A stretch of DNA of 64,000 nt from Caballeronia sp. INDeC2 (GTDB lineage: Bacteria; Pseudomonadota; Gammaproteobacteria; Burkholderiales; Burkholderiaceae). The stretch is from positions 310,001 to 374,000 of the forward strand of contig NZ_JALQDG010000027.1 of the NCBI RefSeq assembly GCF_023631325.1, in the 5' to 3' direction. Shown here piece by piece: positions 16,867 to 25,747 of this stretch (the first letter of the stretch is position 1; the number at the start of each line of letters is the position of its first letter). The notes beneath the pieces were generated by a model that saw only the letters and a program-made list of their open reading frames with translations, was not told where the DNA came from and did not search any database. The translations under genes were made by a program, and so were the position numbers.

Positions 16867-19800
16867 TCAGTGTTGGCCGCTGTCGCCTTCATGCTGCGCC
16901 GGGCCCTTGCGCGCGGCGCGGCGCGCGAGACGCGCATGAATGCCCGCAAAAACGAGCGGCACGAAAAAGAGCGTGGAAACCGTTGCGAAGAGCAGGCCGC
17001 CGATCACGGCGCGGCCGAGCGGCGCGTTCTGCTCCGCGCCTTCGCCGAGACCGAGCGCCATCGGGATCATGCCGATGATCATCGCGAACGCGGTCATCAG
17101 CACGGGGCGTATGCGGCTCGCGCCCGCTTCGAGCGCGGCAGTGAGCGGCGGCATGCCGGCGTTCAGACGCTGGCGCGCGAACGAGACCATCAGAATGCTG
17201 TTCGCGGTCGCGACGCCCATCGTCATGATTGCGCCGGTGAGCGCGGGCACGCTCAAGTGCGTGCCGGTGAGAAAGAGCATCCAGATGATGCCCGCGAGCG
17301 CGGCGGGCAGCGCGCTCACGATGATGAGCGGATCGATCCACGACTGGAAGTTCACGACGATCAGCAGATACACGAGCACGATCGCCATTGCGACGCCCAG
17401 GCCGAGACCGAAGAACGACGTGCGCATCGTTTCGACCTGGCCGCGCACGACGATCTGGCTGCCGCGCGGAAGCGTCTTGCGTGCTTCATCGACGAGATGA
17501 TTCACCTGCCGTGCGACGCCGCCGAGATCGCGCCCTTCGACGCTTACGAAGAGATCGATCACGGGCCGGATGTTGTAGTGCGTGACCACCGCGAACTGAT
17601 TCTCCGGCGAGATGCGCACGAGATTGCCGAGCAGTTGCGTCGGGCCGTTGAGCGATGCGGACACGGGCGTGCGCAGCAACTCGTCGATCGATGAAACCTG
17701 ATACTGCGGCGTCTGCACCGCGAGGTTGTATTCGACGCCGTTGCGCGGATTGAACCAGAAACCCGGCGCGGTTTGCGAGCTTCCCGATAGCGACACGAGC
17801 ACGTTCTGCGCGACGTTGCTCGCCGACAGATTCAGCTGTTGCAGGCGCGTGCGATCCATTTGAAGGTTGATCGCGGGTTCATCGAGCTTCTGCTGGATGT
17901 GCGTATCGACATTGCCGGGAATCATGCGGACCTGCTTCATCAGCTTGCTCGCGACTTCGAAGTTCGCTTGCGCGTTCTGCCCTTGAATCTGCACGTCGAT
18001 GGCGGCGGGCAGGCCGAAGTTCAGGATCTGCGTCACGATATCCGCGGGCTGAAAGAAGAACTCGACGCCGGGAAAGCGGCGCGGCAACATCGAACGCAAT
18101 TCGTCGATGTACTTCTGCGTCGGCGCGTGATCGGCATTGAGTGCGACCTGTATTTCGCCGTCGAGCGTGCCGATGGTTCCCGCGTTGCTGTACGAGAGAT
18201 TGATGCCGCTATAAGGCAGGCCGAGGTTATCGAGCATCGTGGCGAGCTCGTCTTGCGGCACGATCTGGCGCACGACCTTTTCGACTTCATCGGCGAGACG
18301 CGCGGTTTCTTCGATACGCGTGCCGGTCGGCGCGCGCATGTGCATGCGGATATCGCCCGCATCGACGCTCGGAAAGAAGTCCTCGCCGAGCACGAAGACG
18401 AGCGCTGTCGAAAGCAGGCAAAAGCCGAGAAAGAGCGTGGCGAAGAGGCGCCTTTTCACGAGCAGCGTCGACAATATGACGATGTACGCGCCGCGCATGC
18501 GCTCGAAGCCGCGATCGAAACGGCGATGCATGCGCATGAAGAGATTCGGCTTCGCTTTCGAATCTGGCGCGTGGGCGTGTCCCATCAACAGCATCGCGAG
18601 CGTCGGAACCAGCGTGCGCGACAGAATGTACGAAGCGATCATCGCGAACACGACGGCTTCCGCGAGCGGCACGAACAGGAACTTGGCGACGCCGGTGAGA
18701 AAGAACATCGGCACGAACACGATGCAGATGCAGAGCGTCGATACGAGCGCGGGCACCGCGATTTCACCGGCGCCTTCGAGAATCGCGTCGTGCAGATTCG
18801 TGCCCAGATGCAGATGGCGTTCGATGTTCTCGATCGTCACCGTCGCATCGTCGACGAGAATGCCGACTGCGAGCGCGAGGCCGCCCAGCGTCATGATGTT
18901 GATCGTCTGCCCGAGCGCATGCAGCACGATCAGCGAAGACAGGATCGAGAGCGGGATCGAGATCGCGATGATGCACGTGCTGCGCCAGTTGCCGAGAAAG
19001 AGCAGGATCATCGCGGCGGTGAGCGCGGCGGCGATCAGCGCCTCGCGCACCACGCCCTGCACGGCGGCCTTCACGAACACGGACTGATCGAAGAGCGCGC
19101 TGATCTTCAGGTCCGGCGGCAACGACGCGCGCGCTTGCGGCAAGAGGTCTTGCAGCGTGTTGACGATGGACAGCGTCGACGCGTTGCCGTTTTTCAGCAC
19201 CGAGATCAGCACGCCGCGATGCCCGTCTTGCCGCACGATGTTGGTCTGCGGCGAGAAGCCGTCGCGCACGTGCGCGACTTCGCGCAGATAAGTCGTCGCG
19301 CCGTTGAGGGTGCGCACGGGAATGTCGTTAAGGCCTGCGACGGTCGCGGGCGAACCGTTCATGTTGATCGTGTATTCCCGCGGGCCGATCTTCGCGGTAC
19401 CGGTCGGCAGAATCAGGTTCTGCGCGTTCACGGCCTGCACGACATCGGTCGGCGTGAGACCCTTCGCGAGCAGCGCGCGCGTGTCGAGATCGACGGAGAT
19501 GAGGCGCGTCTTGCCGCCATACGGATAAGGCACGGCCGCGCCGGGAATCGTCACGAGTTGCGGACGCAGGAAATTGAGCGCGGTGTCGTTCAGGTCCTGC
19601 TCGGACTGCTTCGGGCTGGAAAGACCGAGCTGGATCACCGGAATGCTCGACGCCGAATAGCTGATGACGAGCGGCGGCGTCGCGCCCGGCGGCATCTGTT
19701 TCAACTGCGCCTGCTCGACGGCGACGGTCTGCGCGATCGCGGTCTGGATGTTCGCCGTCGGTTGCAGAAAGAGCTTGATGATCGCGATGCCCGGCAGCGA

Positions 19801-20052
19801 TTGCGACTCGATATGCTCGATGTTGTTCACGGTGGTCGTGAGACTGCGCTCGTTGACCGACGTGATGCGATTGGCCATGTCCTCCGAGGACAGGCCCGTG
19901 TAGTTCCAGATGATGCTGACGACGGGAATATCGATTTCCGGAAGCACGTCCACCGGCGTCGTCACGAGGACGAAGGGCGTCGCCAGCAGAATCATGATGG
20001 CCATCACGATGAACGTGTAGGGCCGCTTAAGCGCAACGTTGACTATCCACAT
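16867..20052 (-). CDS. RND multidrug/solute efflux permease
   Basis: A 1061-residue AcrB-superfamily proton-driven pump. It begins with a cytoplasmic helix and TM1 (MWIVNVALKRPYTFIVMAIM), then two periplasmic loops. TM4 carries the paired acidic residues of the proton path (ILVDDATVTIENIERH), and the C-terminal membrane half ends TLFFVPLVFAG. The chosen start is the family-typical MWIVN; an in-frame codon at 20118 would add 22 residues unlike the family. It is placed first, before adaptor and channel, the reverse of the more common adaptor-first order. The sequence looks more like the multidrug/HAE1 group than CusA, despite the CusRS-like regulators; substrate unknown. Confidence 0.95.
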   Translation of the reverse strand: MWIVNVALKRPYTFIVMAIMILLATPFVLVTTPVDVLPEIDIPVVSIIWNYTGLSSEDMANRITSVNERSLTTTVNNIEHIESQSLPGIAIIKLFLQPTANIQTAIAQTVAVEQAQLKQMPPGATPPLVISYSASSIPVIQLGLSSPKQSEQDLNDTALNFLRPQLVTIPGAAVPYPYGGKTRLISVDLDTRALLAKGLTPTDVVQAVNAQNLILPTGTAKIGPREYTINMNGSPATVAGLNDIPVRTLNGATTYLREVAHVRDGFSPQTNIVRQDGHRGVLISVLKNGNASTLSIVNTLQDLLPQARASLPPDLKISALFDQSVFVKAAVQGVVREALIAAALTAAMILLFLGNWRSTCIIAISIPLSILSSLIVLHALGQTINIMTLGGLALAVGILVDDATVTIENIERHLHLGTNLHDAILEGAGEIAVPALVSTLCICIVFVPMFFLTGVAKFLFVPLAEAVVFAMIASYILSRTLVPTLAMLLMGHAHAPDSKAKPNLFMRMHRRFDRGFERMRGAYIVILSTLLVKRRLFATLFLGFCLLSTALVFVLGEDFFPSVDAGDIRMHMRAPTGTRIEETARLADEVEKVVRQIVPQDELATMLDNLGLPYSGINLSYSNAGTIGTLDGEIQVALNADHAPTQKYIDELRSMLPRRFPGVEFFFQPADIVTQILNFGLPAAIDVQIQGQNAQANFEVASKLMKQVRMIPGNVDTHIQQKLDEPAINLQMDRTRLQQLNLSASNVAQNVLVSLSGSSQTAPGFWFNPRNGVEYNLAVQTPQYQVSSIDELLRTPVSASLNGPTQLLGNLVRISPENQFAVVTHYNIRPVIDLFVSVEGRDLGGVARQVNHLVDEARKTLPRGSQIVVRGQVETMRTSFFGLGLGVAMAIVLVYLLIVVNFQSWIDPLIIVSALPAALAGIIWMLFLTGTHLSVPALTGAIMTMGVATANSILMVSFARQRLNAGMPPLTAALEAGASRIRPVLMTAFAMIIGMIPMALGLGEGAEQNAPLGRAVIGGLLFATVSTLFFVPLVFAGIHARLARRAARKGPAQHEGDSGQH

Positions 20053-20181
20053 TGAGTCGTTCGGAAGATGCTGGGGAAGGGCGCTGCGAAAGAGGCGGAT
20101 GCGGCGCGCGAGACGCAATGACGAAACGATGCGTGCGGCTCGCCATCCGTGCCGCTATGGTAGTGGCCGGGTGCCAACGAC

Positions 20182-20200
20182 AATATGGCTTGAATATGGC
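20182..20200 (-). promoter_or_regulatory. Direct repeats, candidate response-regulator box for the RND operon
   Basis: AATATGGC occurs twice, at 20182-20189 and 20193-20200, exactly 11 bases apart, so both copies lie on the same helix face. OmpR/PhoB-family regulators bind such head-to-tail repeats. The site is about 130-150 bases upstream of the permease start codon and in the only long gap ahead of the operon. It is the best candidate for control by the regulator at 13330-14043. The rest of the 336-base gap (20053-20388) shows no gene; a GCAAGCTTGC palindrome lies at 20228-20237. Confidence 0.5.
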
Positions 20201-20388
20201 GTGTCTGTCAGATTAGGCGATTTGAAAGCAAGCTTGCGAAAGCGAGCGGTAGGGCCGGACGCTTGCTTTGAACGCGTTGGGAATAGCGCGGATCGAGCGC
20301 AGGGAACGCTCCGTGTGGCAAGACGGCGCGGGATCATTCGCGATCGATGGAAGCCGCGCGTGTCTCTTCGGTGAGGATGTTCGTTCGC

Positions 20389-20670
20389 TTACTGCGGTGT
20401 TTGTCCGAGCGGTGTCGTCGACATCGTGCGTCCCGACGACGAGCTGCCCTCCGTGGATGCGCCATATGCGCTTTGCGCGCTGACCTTCGCTTCGGCTGCC
20501 TGGATGTCGGCGGGATAGAAGGCGTCGCGTTCGGACGGGTTATAACCGGCTTGCTCGACGCGTTGCAGGTCTTGCCTGACCTGTGCGCGTGTCAGGCCGT
20601 CGGACTGCGCGAGCGCGGTGAGCGGAGCGGCGGCGAGCGCGACGATGGCGATGCGTGTGACCAGTTTCAT
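20389..20670 (-). CDS. DUF4148 family periplasmic protein
   Basis: A 93-residue small exported protein with signal MKLVTRIAIVALAAAPLTALAQ. It then has the DUF4148 pattern: SDGLTRAQVRQDLQRVEQAGYNPSE, a tyrosine-containing YPADIQAAEAKV and a Ser/Thr-rich tail. Such proteins are abundant in Burkholderiaceae and of unknown function. GAGGAG lies upstream of the ATG at 20670, which decides the start over longer in-frame options. It is transcribed towards the efflux operon but is separated from it by 336 bases, so it is probably independent. Confidence 0.88.
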   Translation of the reverse strand: MKLVTRIAIVALAAAPLTALAQSDGLTRAQVRQDLQRVEQAGYNPSERDAFYPADIQAAEAKVSAQSAYGASTEGSSSSGRTMSTTPLGQTPQ

Positions 20671-20912
20671 GGCGTACTCCTCATGCGAGTGAAGGATGAA
20701 CGCGGCGTGCGGTTGCGCGATGTGCAGCGTCGGCACGCTTACCACAGCCACCACTGGATTCTATGTGCGTCACCGTGACGACATGCTGGCGATCAGATGG
20801 CGCTATGGTCAGACTGGAGCGCGCGCTGAACACGTCTGTGTTCGCATGCAGCCGATGATAGACTCGCCCGCGTGAGGCCGTTTGTAAGCCGCCAAAATCA
20901 GGAACCGATAAA

Positions 20913-22244
20913 TTGCCTTTCAATCTGCCCACCACGGCCACGGCGCCGTTTTGTCCATCGGAAGTCAAAGGCTCGGTGGCCGTTTCACCGGGCGCGCCGC
21001 TCTGGAAAAAGCTTCTGCAATTCGCGGGACCGGGCTTGCTCATTTCGATCGGCTATATGGACCCGGGCAACTGGGCGACGGACATCGAAGCCGGATCGCG
21101 TTATGGCTATAGCCTGCTCTTCGTGGTCGTGCTGTCGAGTCTCGCGGCGATGGTGCTGCAATGTCTGTCGATGCGCCTTGGCATCGTCACGGGGAAGGAT
21201 CTCGCGCAGCTTTCACGCGAACGCTATATAAGGCCGGTCGCGAATGCGCAATGGATGCTCGCGGAGTTATCGATCATTGCGTGCGATCTCGCGGAGGTGC
21301 TCGGCGGCGCGCTCGCGTTTCACTTGCTGTTCGGTGTTTCGCTGATGTGGGGCGTGGTGCTCACCGCGTTCGACACGCTCATCGTGCTCGGATTGAAGGG
21401 CAAGAACTTTCGCGATCTCGAAGCGATCATGCTGGGTCTCATCGCGACGATCGGTGTGGGTTATGTCGTCGAACTCGTGCTTGTGAAGCCGCACTGGCCG
21501 TCGGTGGCCGCGGGGCTCGTGCCTTCCATTCACGCGCTGACCGATCGCGAGCCGCTCTATCTCGCGATAGGCATTCTTGGCGCAACCGTGATGCCGCATA
21601 ACCTGTATCTGCATTCGTCGATCGTGCAGACGCGCGTGGTGAATCGCGATGCGAAGAGCCTCGCGTCGGCGATCAATCTCTCGCGGCTCGACACCATCGT
21701 GTCGCTCATTCTCGCGTTGCTCATCAATGCGGCGATCCTGATACTCGCGGCATCGGCGTTTCATGCTACCGGGCATACACAAGTCACGGAAATCGAGGAT
21801 GCGTACAAGCTGTTGGCGCCGATCGTCGGCACGGGGCTTGCCGCGATTCTCTTTGCAGTGACGTTATTCGCTTCCGGACAGAGCTCGACGTTCACCGGGA
21901 CCATAGCGGGGCAGGTGATCATGGAAGGGTTCTTGCGGCTCAAGATTCCCTGCTATCAGCGAAGGTTCATTACGCGGGCGCTGGCGCTCGTGCCGGCTTT
22001 GATCGGCGTGTATGTGATGGGGAACGGGGCCGTCGGGAAGCTGCTCGTCGCGAGTCAGGTCGTGTTGAGCCTGCAGTTGCCGTTCGCGCTTTATCCGTTG
22101 ATCAGGATGACGAGCGATCGAAGCCTGATGGGGACGTTCGCGAACAAGCCGCATATGAAGTTCGTCGCGTGGATGTTGTTCGTCGTGATCAGTGCGGCGA
22201 ATCTGTGGCTCGTCGTGCAGACGGCAATGGAGTGGATCGGCTGA
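20913..22244 (+). CDS. mntH: Nramp family divalent metal transporter (MntH-like)
   Basis: A 443-residue inner-membrane metal-proton symporter, probably for Mn2+. The helix 1 signature reads SIGYMDPGNWATDIEAG (Asp-Pro-Gly-Asn near residues 50-53), and the helix 6 motif is MPHNLYLHS near 229. Start: there is no ATG before the DPGN motif, so TTG at 20913 is used, with AGGA (20900-20903) upstream. The family usually has a short tail before helix 1, which fits. It is transcribed away from the DUF4148 gene; the palindrome CGTCACCGTGACG (20768-20780) lies between them. Metal specificity is inferred from the family. Confidence 0.9.
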   Translation: MPFNLPTTATAPFCPSEVKGSVAVSPGAPLWKKLLQFAGPGLLISIGYMDPGNWATDIEAGSRYGYSLLFVVVLSSLAAMVLQCLSMRLGIVTGKDLAQLSRERYIRPVANAQWMLAELSIIACDLAEVLGGALAFHLLFGVSLMWGVVLTAFDTLIVLGLKGKNFRDLEAIMLGLIATIGVGYVVELVLVKPHWPSVAAGLVPSIHALTDREPLYLAIGILGATVMPHNLYLHSSIVQTRVVNRDAKSLASAINLSRLDTIVSLILALLINAAILILAASAFHATGHTQVTEIEDAYKLLAPIVGTGLAAILFAVTLFASGQSSTFTGTIAGQVIMEGFLRLKIPCYQRRFITRALALVPALIGVYVMGNGAVGKLLVASQVVLSLQLPFALYPLIRMTSDRSLMGTFANKPHMKFVAWMLFVVISAANLWLVVQTAMEWIG

Positions 22245-22250
22245 ACTAAA

Positions 22251-22287
22251 GAAACCGCCATGGACTTGTCGAGTACATGGCGATTTC
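22251..22287. terminator. Convergent terminator between mntH and motB
   Basis: GAAACCGCCATG (22251-22262) and CATGGCGATTTC (22276-22287) form a 12-base stem with one mismatch and a 13-base loop, between the stops of two convergent genes. T-runs are weak, so it may serve both directions with help from rho. Confidence 0.5.
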
Positions 22288-22296
22288 ACGAAAGCC

Positions 22297-23277
22297 TTAT
22301 TTCACCACCGCCACCGGCGCATTTGATTTTGCTGCCACAGCGGCCGGAATCGCGGCATCGACAGGGCGCGTCTCATCGACCGTGGTGCGTCCGCCATCGC
22401 GGAAGAAAGCCTGCTCGGCCGCCTTGTTCAAAACGAGAATACTGATACGCCGATTCGTCGGCTCATCGACGACTTCCTTGTTGAGCGGCAACACGTCGGC
22501 AAGCCCGCGCACTTGCAGCACCTTGCTTTCCTTCATGCCACCGGCAACGAGCGCCCGCCGTGCCGCATTGGCGCGCTCGCTCGACAGTTCCCAGTTCGAA
22601 TAACCAGTCTGACTGCCCGAGTAGGCCACCGCATCCGTATGCCCGGCGATCGACACGCGGTTATCGACATCGTTCAGCGACGCGCCGATGTTGGTCAGGA
22701 TCGTCGTCACATAGCCTTCGAGCTTCGAGCTGCCGGAAGCGAACATCGGCCGCTTGAGCGAATCGACGATCTCGATGCGCAATCCCTCGCTCGTGATCGC
22801 GATGCGAATCTGATCCTTGAACGCGCGTAACGCGGGCATCTGCTCGATGAGCGCCATCAGCTTCTGCTTGAGCTGCTGCAGCTTTTGCAGATCGTCCATC
22901 GCGACGGCCGCGCGCGCGATCGATTGCGGCACGGGCTGGGCCTGACTCTTCTTGCCTTCACCCGGACGCGTGCTCGACAAGTCCTTGCCGCCGCCCGTGA
23001 TGACGCTCGTATGCGCCGATGCGCCGCCATCGTTGCCGAACAACGCGGAGAGCGGCGTATTGAAGTATTGCTCGATGCCTTCCTTGTCGTACTTCGACGT
23101 CGAGCCGAGCAGCCACATCAACAGGAAGAACGCCATCATCGCGGTGACGAAGTCGGCGTAAGCGATCTTCCACGCGCCGCCATGATGGCCGTGGCCGTGC
23201 GCCTTCTTCTTGCGCTTCACGACGACGGTAGGCGCGAGCACCGATTGCAGCGGATCGCGTGAGGGTTTCTCAGCCAT
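22297..23277 (-). CDS. motB: Flagellar motor stator protein MotB
   Basis: A 326-residue stator subunit. A basic N-terminus (VVKRKKKAHGHGHHGGAWKIAYADF) precedes one membrane helix, in which TAMMAFFLLMWLL follows the conserved Asp of the proton path (YADFVTAMM, Asp near residue 42). The C-terminal OmpA-like peptidoglycan-binding domain contains VSIAGHTDAVAYSG and NWELSSERANAARRAL. The gene begins 16 bases after the motA stop. The pair forms the proton-driven torque generator anchored to the cell wall. No che or flagellar genes follow; the next gene is a convergent metal transporter. Confidence 0.97.
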   Translation of the reverse strand: MAEKPSRDPLQSVLAPTVVVKRKKKAHGHGHHGGAWKIAYADFVTAMMAFFLLMWLLGSTSKYDKEGIEQYFNTPLSALFGNDGGASAHTSVITGGGKDLSSTRPGEGKKSQAQPVPQSIARAAVAMDDLQKLQQLKQKLMALIEQMPALRAFKDQIRIAITSEGLRIEIVDSLKRPMFASGSSKLEGYVTTILTNIGASLNDVDNRVSIAGHTDAVAYSGSQTGYSNWELSSERANAARRALVAGGMKESKVLQVRGLADVLPLNKEVVDEPTNRRISILVLNKAAEQAFFRDGGRTTVDETRPVDAAIPAAVAAKSNAPVAVVK

Positions 23278-23293
23278 GATCTATGCCGTGAAG

Positions 23294-24166
23294 TTAGGAA
23301 GCCGACTTCGGCATCTTGGTCGCGCGCACCGCGTCGTCGAGTTCCTTGAAGCTCGGACGGTCGGCGGTGAAGAGCACCTTGCGGCCGAATTCGACGGCCA
23401 CCGTCGGCGCATAGCCGTTCATCGACGCGAGCAGCACGGACTTCACGCACTGGAACGGCTTCGCTTCAGCCGTGCCCTTCGCGTTGAGCAGATCCGCGAG
23501 CGGTCCGATGAAGCCATAGGCCAGCAGAATGCCGAGGAACGTGCCGACGAGCGCACCCGCGATCATCTCGCCGAGCACCGCGGGCGCGGCGCCTACCGAG
23601 CCCATCGTGTGCACGACGCCCATCACCGCCGCGACGATCCCGAACGCAGGCAAGCCGTCCGCCATCTTCTGGATCGCATTGGCCGCGACCGAGCTTTCGG
23701 CGTGATGCGTCTCGAGTTCCTCGTCCATCAGATCCTGCATTTCGAGCGCATTGACGTTGCCCGCCGACATCATGCGCAGATAGTCGACAATGAAATCGAG
23801 CAGATGATGATCGGCCATCACGTGCTCGTACTTCTGAAAGAGCGGGCTGGACTCGGGCGCGTCGACATCGGCTTCGAGCGCCATCATCCCTTCCTTGCGC
23901 GCCTTTTGCAGCAGCTCGTAAAGCAGCGCGATCAGCGCGAGGTATTTCTCTTTCGTGTAGCCGCCGCCCTTGAAGGCCTTCGGGATGGATTGCAGGGTTT
24001 TCTTGAGCGTGGCTGTCGGATTCGATACGACGAACGCGCCGATCGCCGCGCCGAAAATACACAGCAGCTCGAACGGTTGCACGAGGGCGGCGAGATGACC
24101 GCCGACGCCTATGAAACTACCGATCACCGAGCCGATGACCACCACCCATCCGATGATGACAAACAT
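23294..24166 (-). CDS. motA: Flagellar motor stator protein MotA
   Basis: A 290-residue inner-membrane protein with four helices. The N-terminus is MFVIIGWVVVIGSVIGSFIGVGGHL. The cytoplasmic loop is large, and the helix 3 to helix 4 segment reads PAFGIVAAVMGVVHTMG, followed by GEMIAGALVGTFLGILLAYGF. GGAGA stands correctly before the ATG at 24166, so an upstream in-frame codon at 24226 is not used. A sigma-28 promoter lies about 93 bases upstream. It works with MotB to drive flagellar rotation. Confidence 0.97.
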   Translation of the reverse strand: MFVIIGWVVVIGSVIGSFIGVGGHLAALVQPFELLCIFGAAIGAFVVSNPTATLKKTLQSIPKAFKGGGYTKEKYLALIALLYELLQKARKEGMMALEADVDAPESSPLFQKYEHVMADHHLLDFIVDYLRMMSAGNVNALEMQDLMDEELETHHAESSVAANAIQKMADGLPAFGIVAAVMGVVHTMGSVGAAPAVLGEMIAGALVGTFLGILLAYGFIGPLADLLNAKGTAEAKPFQCVKSVLLASMNGYAPTVAVEFGRKVLFTADRPSFKELDDAVRATKMPKSAS

Positions 24167-24258
24167 GATTTCTCCGCAAATGTCCGGGCGCCGCGAGCCT
24201 TGCGTGCTCGGAATTGAGACGCGCACGGCTAGCGACGCATTGTTCGCTTGTTGTGGGC

Positions 24259-24286
24259 TTATCGGCTTTCGTGCGCCGGAGATTTA
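24259..24286 (-). promoter_or_regulatory. Sigma-28 (FliA) promoter of motAB
   Basis: On the minus strand TAAA (24286-24283) is followed after 16 bases by GCCGATAA (24266-24259), a perfect match to the FliA -10 element and a close match to the -35 core. The spacing is within one base of the usual value. It lies 93 bases upstream of the motA start. A 7-base inverted repeat, GTGCGCC (24271-24277) and GGCGCAC (24291-24297), overlaps the spacer and could bind a regulator. Confidence 0.8.
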
Positions 24287-24424
24287 GGGTGGCGCACGCA
24301 ACTTTTTCTGCGCAAATGTTTGCGGAGTAAATCTTACGTGCGTGCGTTATGCGGTCAGAAACGGTCGAAGTCGATTACGTCGAAGGTAATGGATTCTGCC
24401 CACGTTTCGTCTAACATCGTTCGC

Positions 24425-25243
24425 ATGAACTCGACCCTCGCACACTCCGCCATTCAATCGAGCGTCGGCACGCTGCTGCGCGAATGGCGCCAGCGACGAC
24501 GCATGAGCCAGCTCGATCTCGCGGGCATCGCCGATGTCTCCACGCGGCATCTGAGCTTCGTCGAATCGGGCCGCTCGCTGCCGAGCCGCGGGATGCTCAT
24601 GCGCCTCGCCGAGCAGCTTGACGTGCCGCTGCGCGAGCGCAACGCGCTGCTCGTCGCGGCCGGTTATGCGCCGCTGTATCGCGAGCGCGCGCTGGCCGAT
24701 CCGCAACTCGCGGCGGCACGGCGCGCGGTCGATCTCGTGTTGAAGGGGCACGAACCTTATCCCGCGCTTGCCGTCGATCGTCACTGGACGATGGTCGCGG
24801 CGAACGCGGCGTTCGCGCCGCTCGTCGCATCGGCGCATGCGGAACGGCTCGCGCCGCCGGTGAACGTGCTGCGACTGTCGATGCATCCGCAAGGTCTCGC
24901 GGATGTCATCGACAACTGGCATGAGTGGCGCGCGCATCTGCTCGCGCGCTTGCGCCGGCAAATCGACGTCTCCGGCGATGCGACGCTCGCCGCGCTCTTT
25001 GCGGAGCTCGAAGCGTATCCCGCGCCCGCGCACGCCGGGCACGCGGCGCGCGCGGAAACCGATCCGGTTGTCGTGCCGTTGCGCATGCGCACGCAATACG
25101 GCGTGCTGTCGTTCTTCAGCACGACGACGGTCTTCGGCACGCCGGTCGATATCACCTTGTCCGAGCTCGCGATCGAGGCATTCTTTCCCGCCGACGACGC
25201 CACCGCCGCCATCCTCCGCGAACTCGACGAAGCAAGACGTTGA
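24425..25243 (+). CDS. XRE-family regulator with MmyB-like ligand-binding domain
   Basis: A 272-residue transcription regulator. The N-terminal helix-turn-helix is LLREWRQRRRMSQLDLAGIADVSTRHLSFVESG (split here by natural helix breaks, about residues 17-50). A C-terminal domain of the MmyB type follows (VVAANAAFAPLV, MHPQGLADVIDNWHEWRAHLLARLRRQ, LSFFSTTTVFGTPVDITLSELAIEAFFPAD). Members often sit near and regulate a short-chain dehydrogenase or oxidoreductase, but no such partner is adjacent here. No ATG has a good ribosome site; 24425 is favoured, while 24389 would add 12 residues. Divergent from motA. Confidence 0.85.
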   Translation: MNSTLAHSAIQSSVGTLLREWRQRRRMSQLDLAGIADVSTRHLSFVESGRSLPSRGMLMRLAEQLDVPLRERNALLVAAGYAPLYRERALADPQLAAARRAVDLVLKGHEPYPALAVDRHWTMVAANAAFAPLVASAHAERLAPPVNVLRLSMHPQGLADVIDNWHEWRAHLLARLRRQIDVSGDATLAALFAELEAYPAPAHAGHAARAETDPVVVPLRMRTQYGVLSFFSTTTVFGTPVDITLSELAIEAFFPADDATAAILRELDEARR

Positions 25244-25369
25244 GCTTGCGTCGCCGCGCGCATGCTTACAGAATTGAACCTAGTGAACCTGCGCGGATCA
25301 ATGAGAAGGCAGACCGCGAGCCGGTATGCAGCTTGCGTGAGCTTTGTCCAACCAATGCGGAAGACAGCG

Positions 25370-25642
25370 ATGATTCAAACATTCGAGCAAGTAATCGGCG
25401 GGCAAAAGATGCAGTTCTGCGCGAGCATCGCGGAAGGCGGCGGACCGGCGCGCGTCATCATCAGCCGCGCGGATTCGGCGGAGTCGCTCGTGATCGTCGA
25501 AGCCGACGGCATCATCGGTGCGATCAAGGCGGAGGTCGAAGCGCCCGATACGCTCGTCGCCGATGCCGTGCGCAAGGCGCAGCAGGAAGCGCTGATCGAG
25601 CGCGCGCTGGAAACCGGCGCCGTGCAGACGACGAGTCTGTAG
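25370..25642 (+). CDS. Small conserved-looking protein of unknown function
   Basis: A 90-residue soluble protein, MIQTFEQVIGGQKMQFC at the start. It alternates short hydrophobic strands (ARVIISRA, SLVIVEADGIIGAI) with a long C-terminal helix (VADAVRKAQQEALIERALETG), suggesting a compact alpha/beta fold. A single cysteine lies near residue 17. GGAAGA stands seven bases before the ATG at 25370; an ATG at 25355 is possible. It follows the MmyB-type regulator by 126 bases on the same strand and is closed by a strong terminator. No family recognised. Confidence 0.7.
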   Translation: MIQTFEQVIGGQKMQFCASIAEGGGPARVIISRADSAESLVIVEADGIIGAIKAEVEAPDTLVADAVRKAQQEALIERALETGAVQTTSL

Positions 25643-25679
25643 CGTCCGTCTATAGCGTCTAAGCGGCAGCCCAAAGAAG

Positions 25680-25714
25680 AATGCCCGCGCGGCTCATGCG
25701 GCCGCGCGGGCATT
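25680..25714. terminator. Strong bidirectional terminator
   Basis: AATGCCCGCGCGG (25680-25692) pairs perfectly with CCGCGCGGGCATT (25702-25714) around a nine-base loop, and GCTTTGTTCTCTT follows. It lies between two convergent small genes and can serve both. Confidence 0.75.
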
Positions 25715-25747
25715 GCTTTGTTCTCTTGCCGTTGATCGTTCAGCGCC

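Noticed and set aside
17839..20055. Plus-strand open frame of 738 codons opposite the RND permease
   Set aside because: Antisense to a permease with clear family motifs; no ribosome site or recognisable domain.
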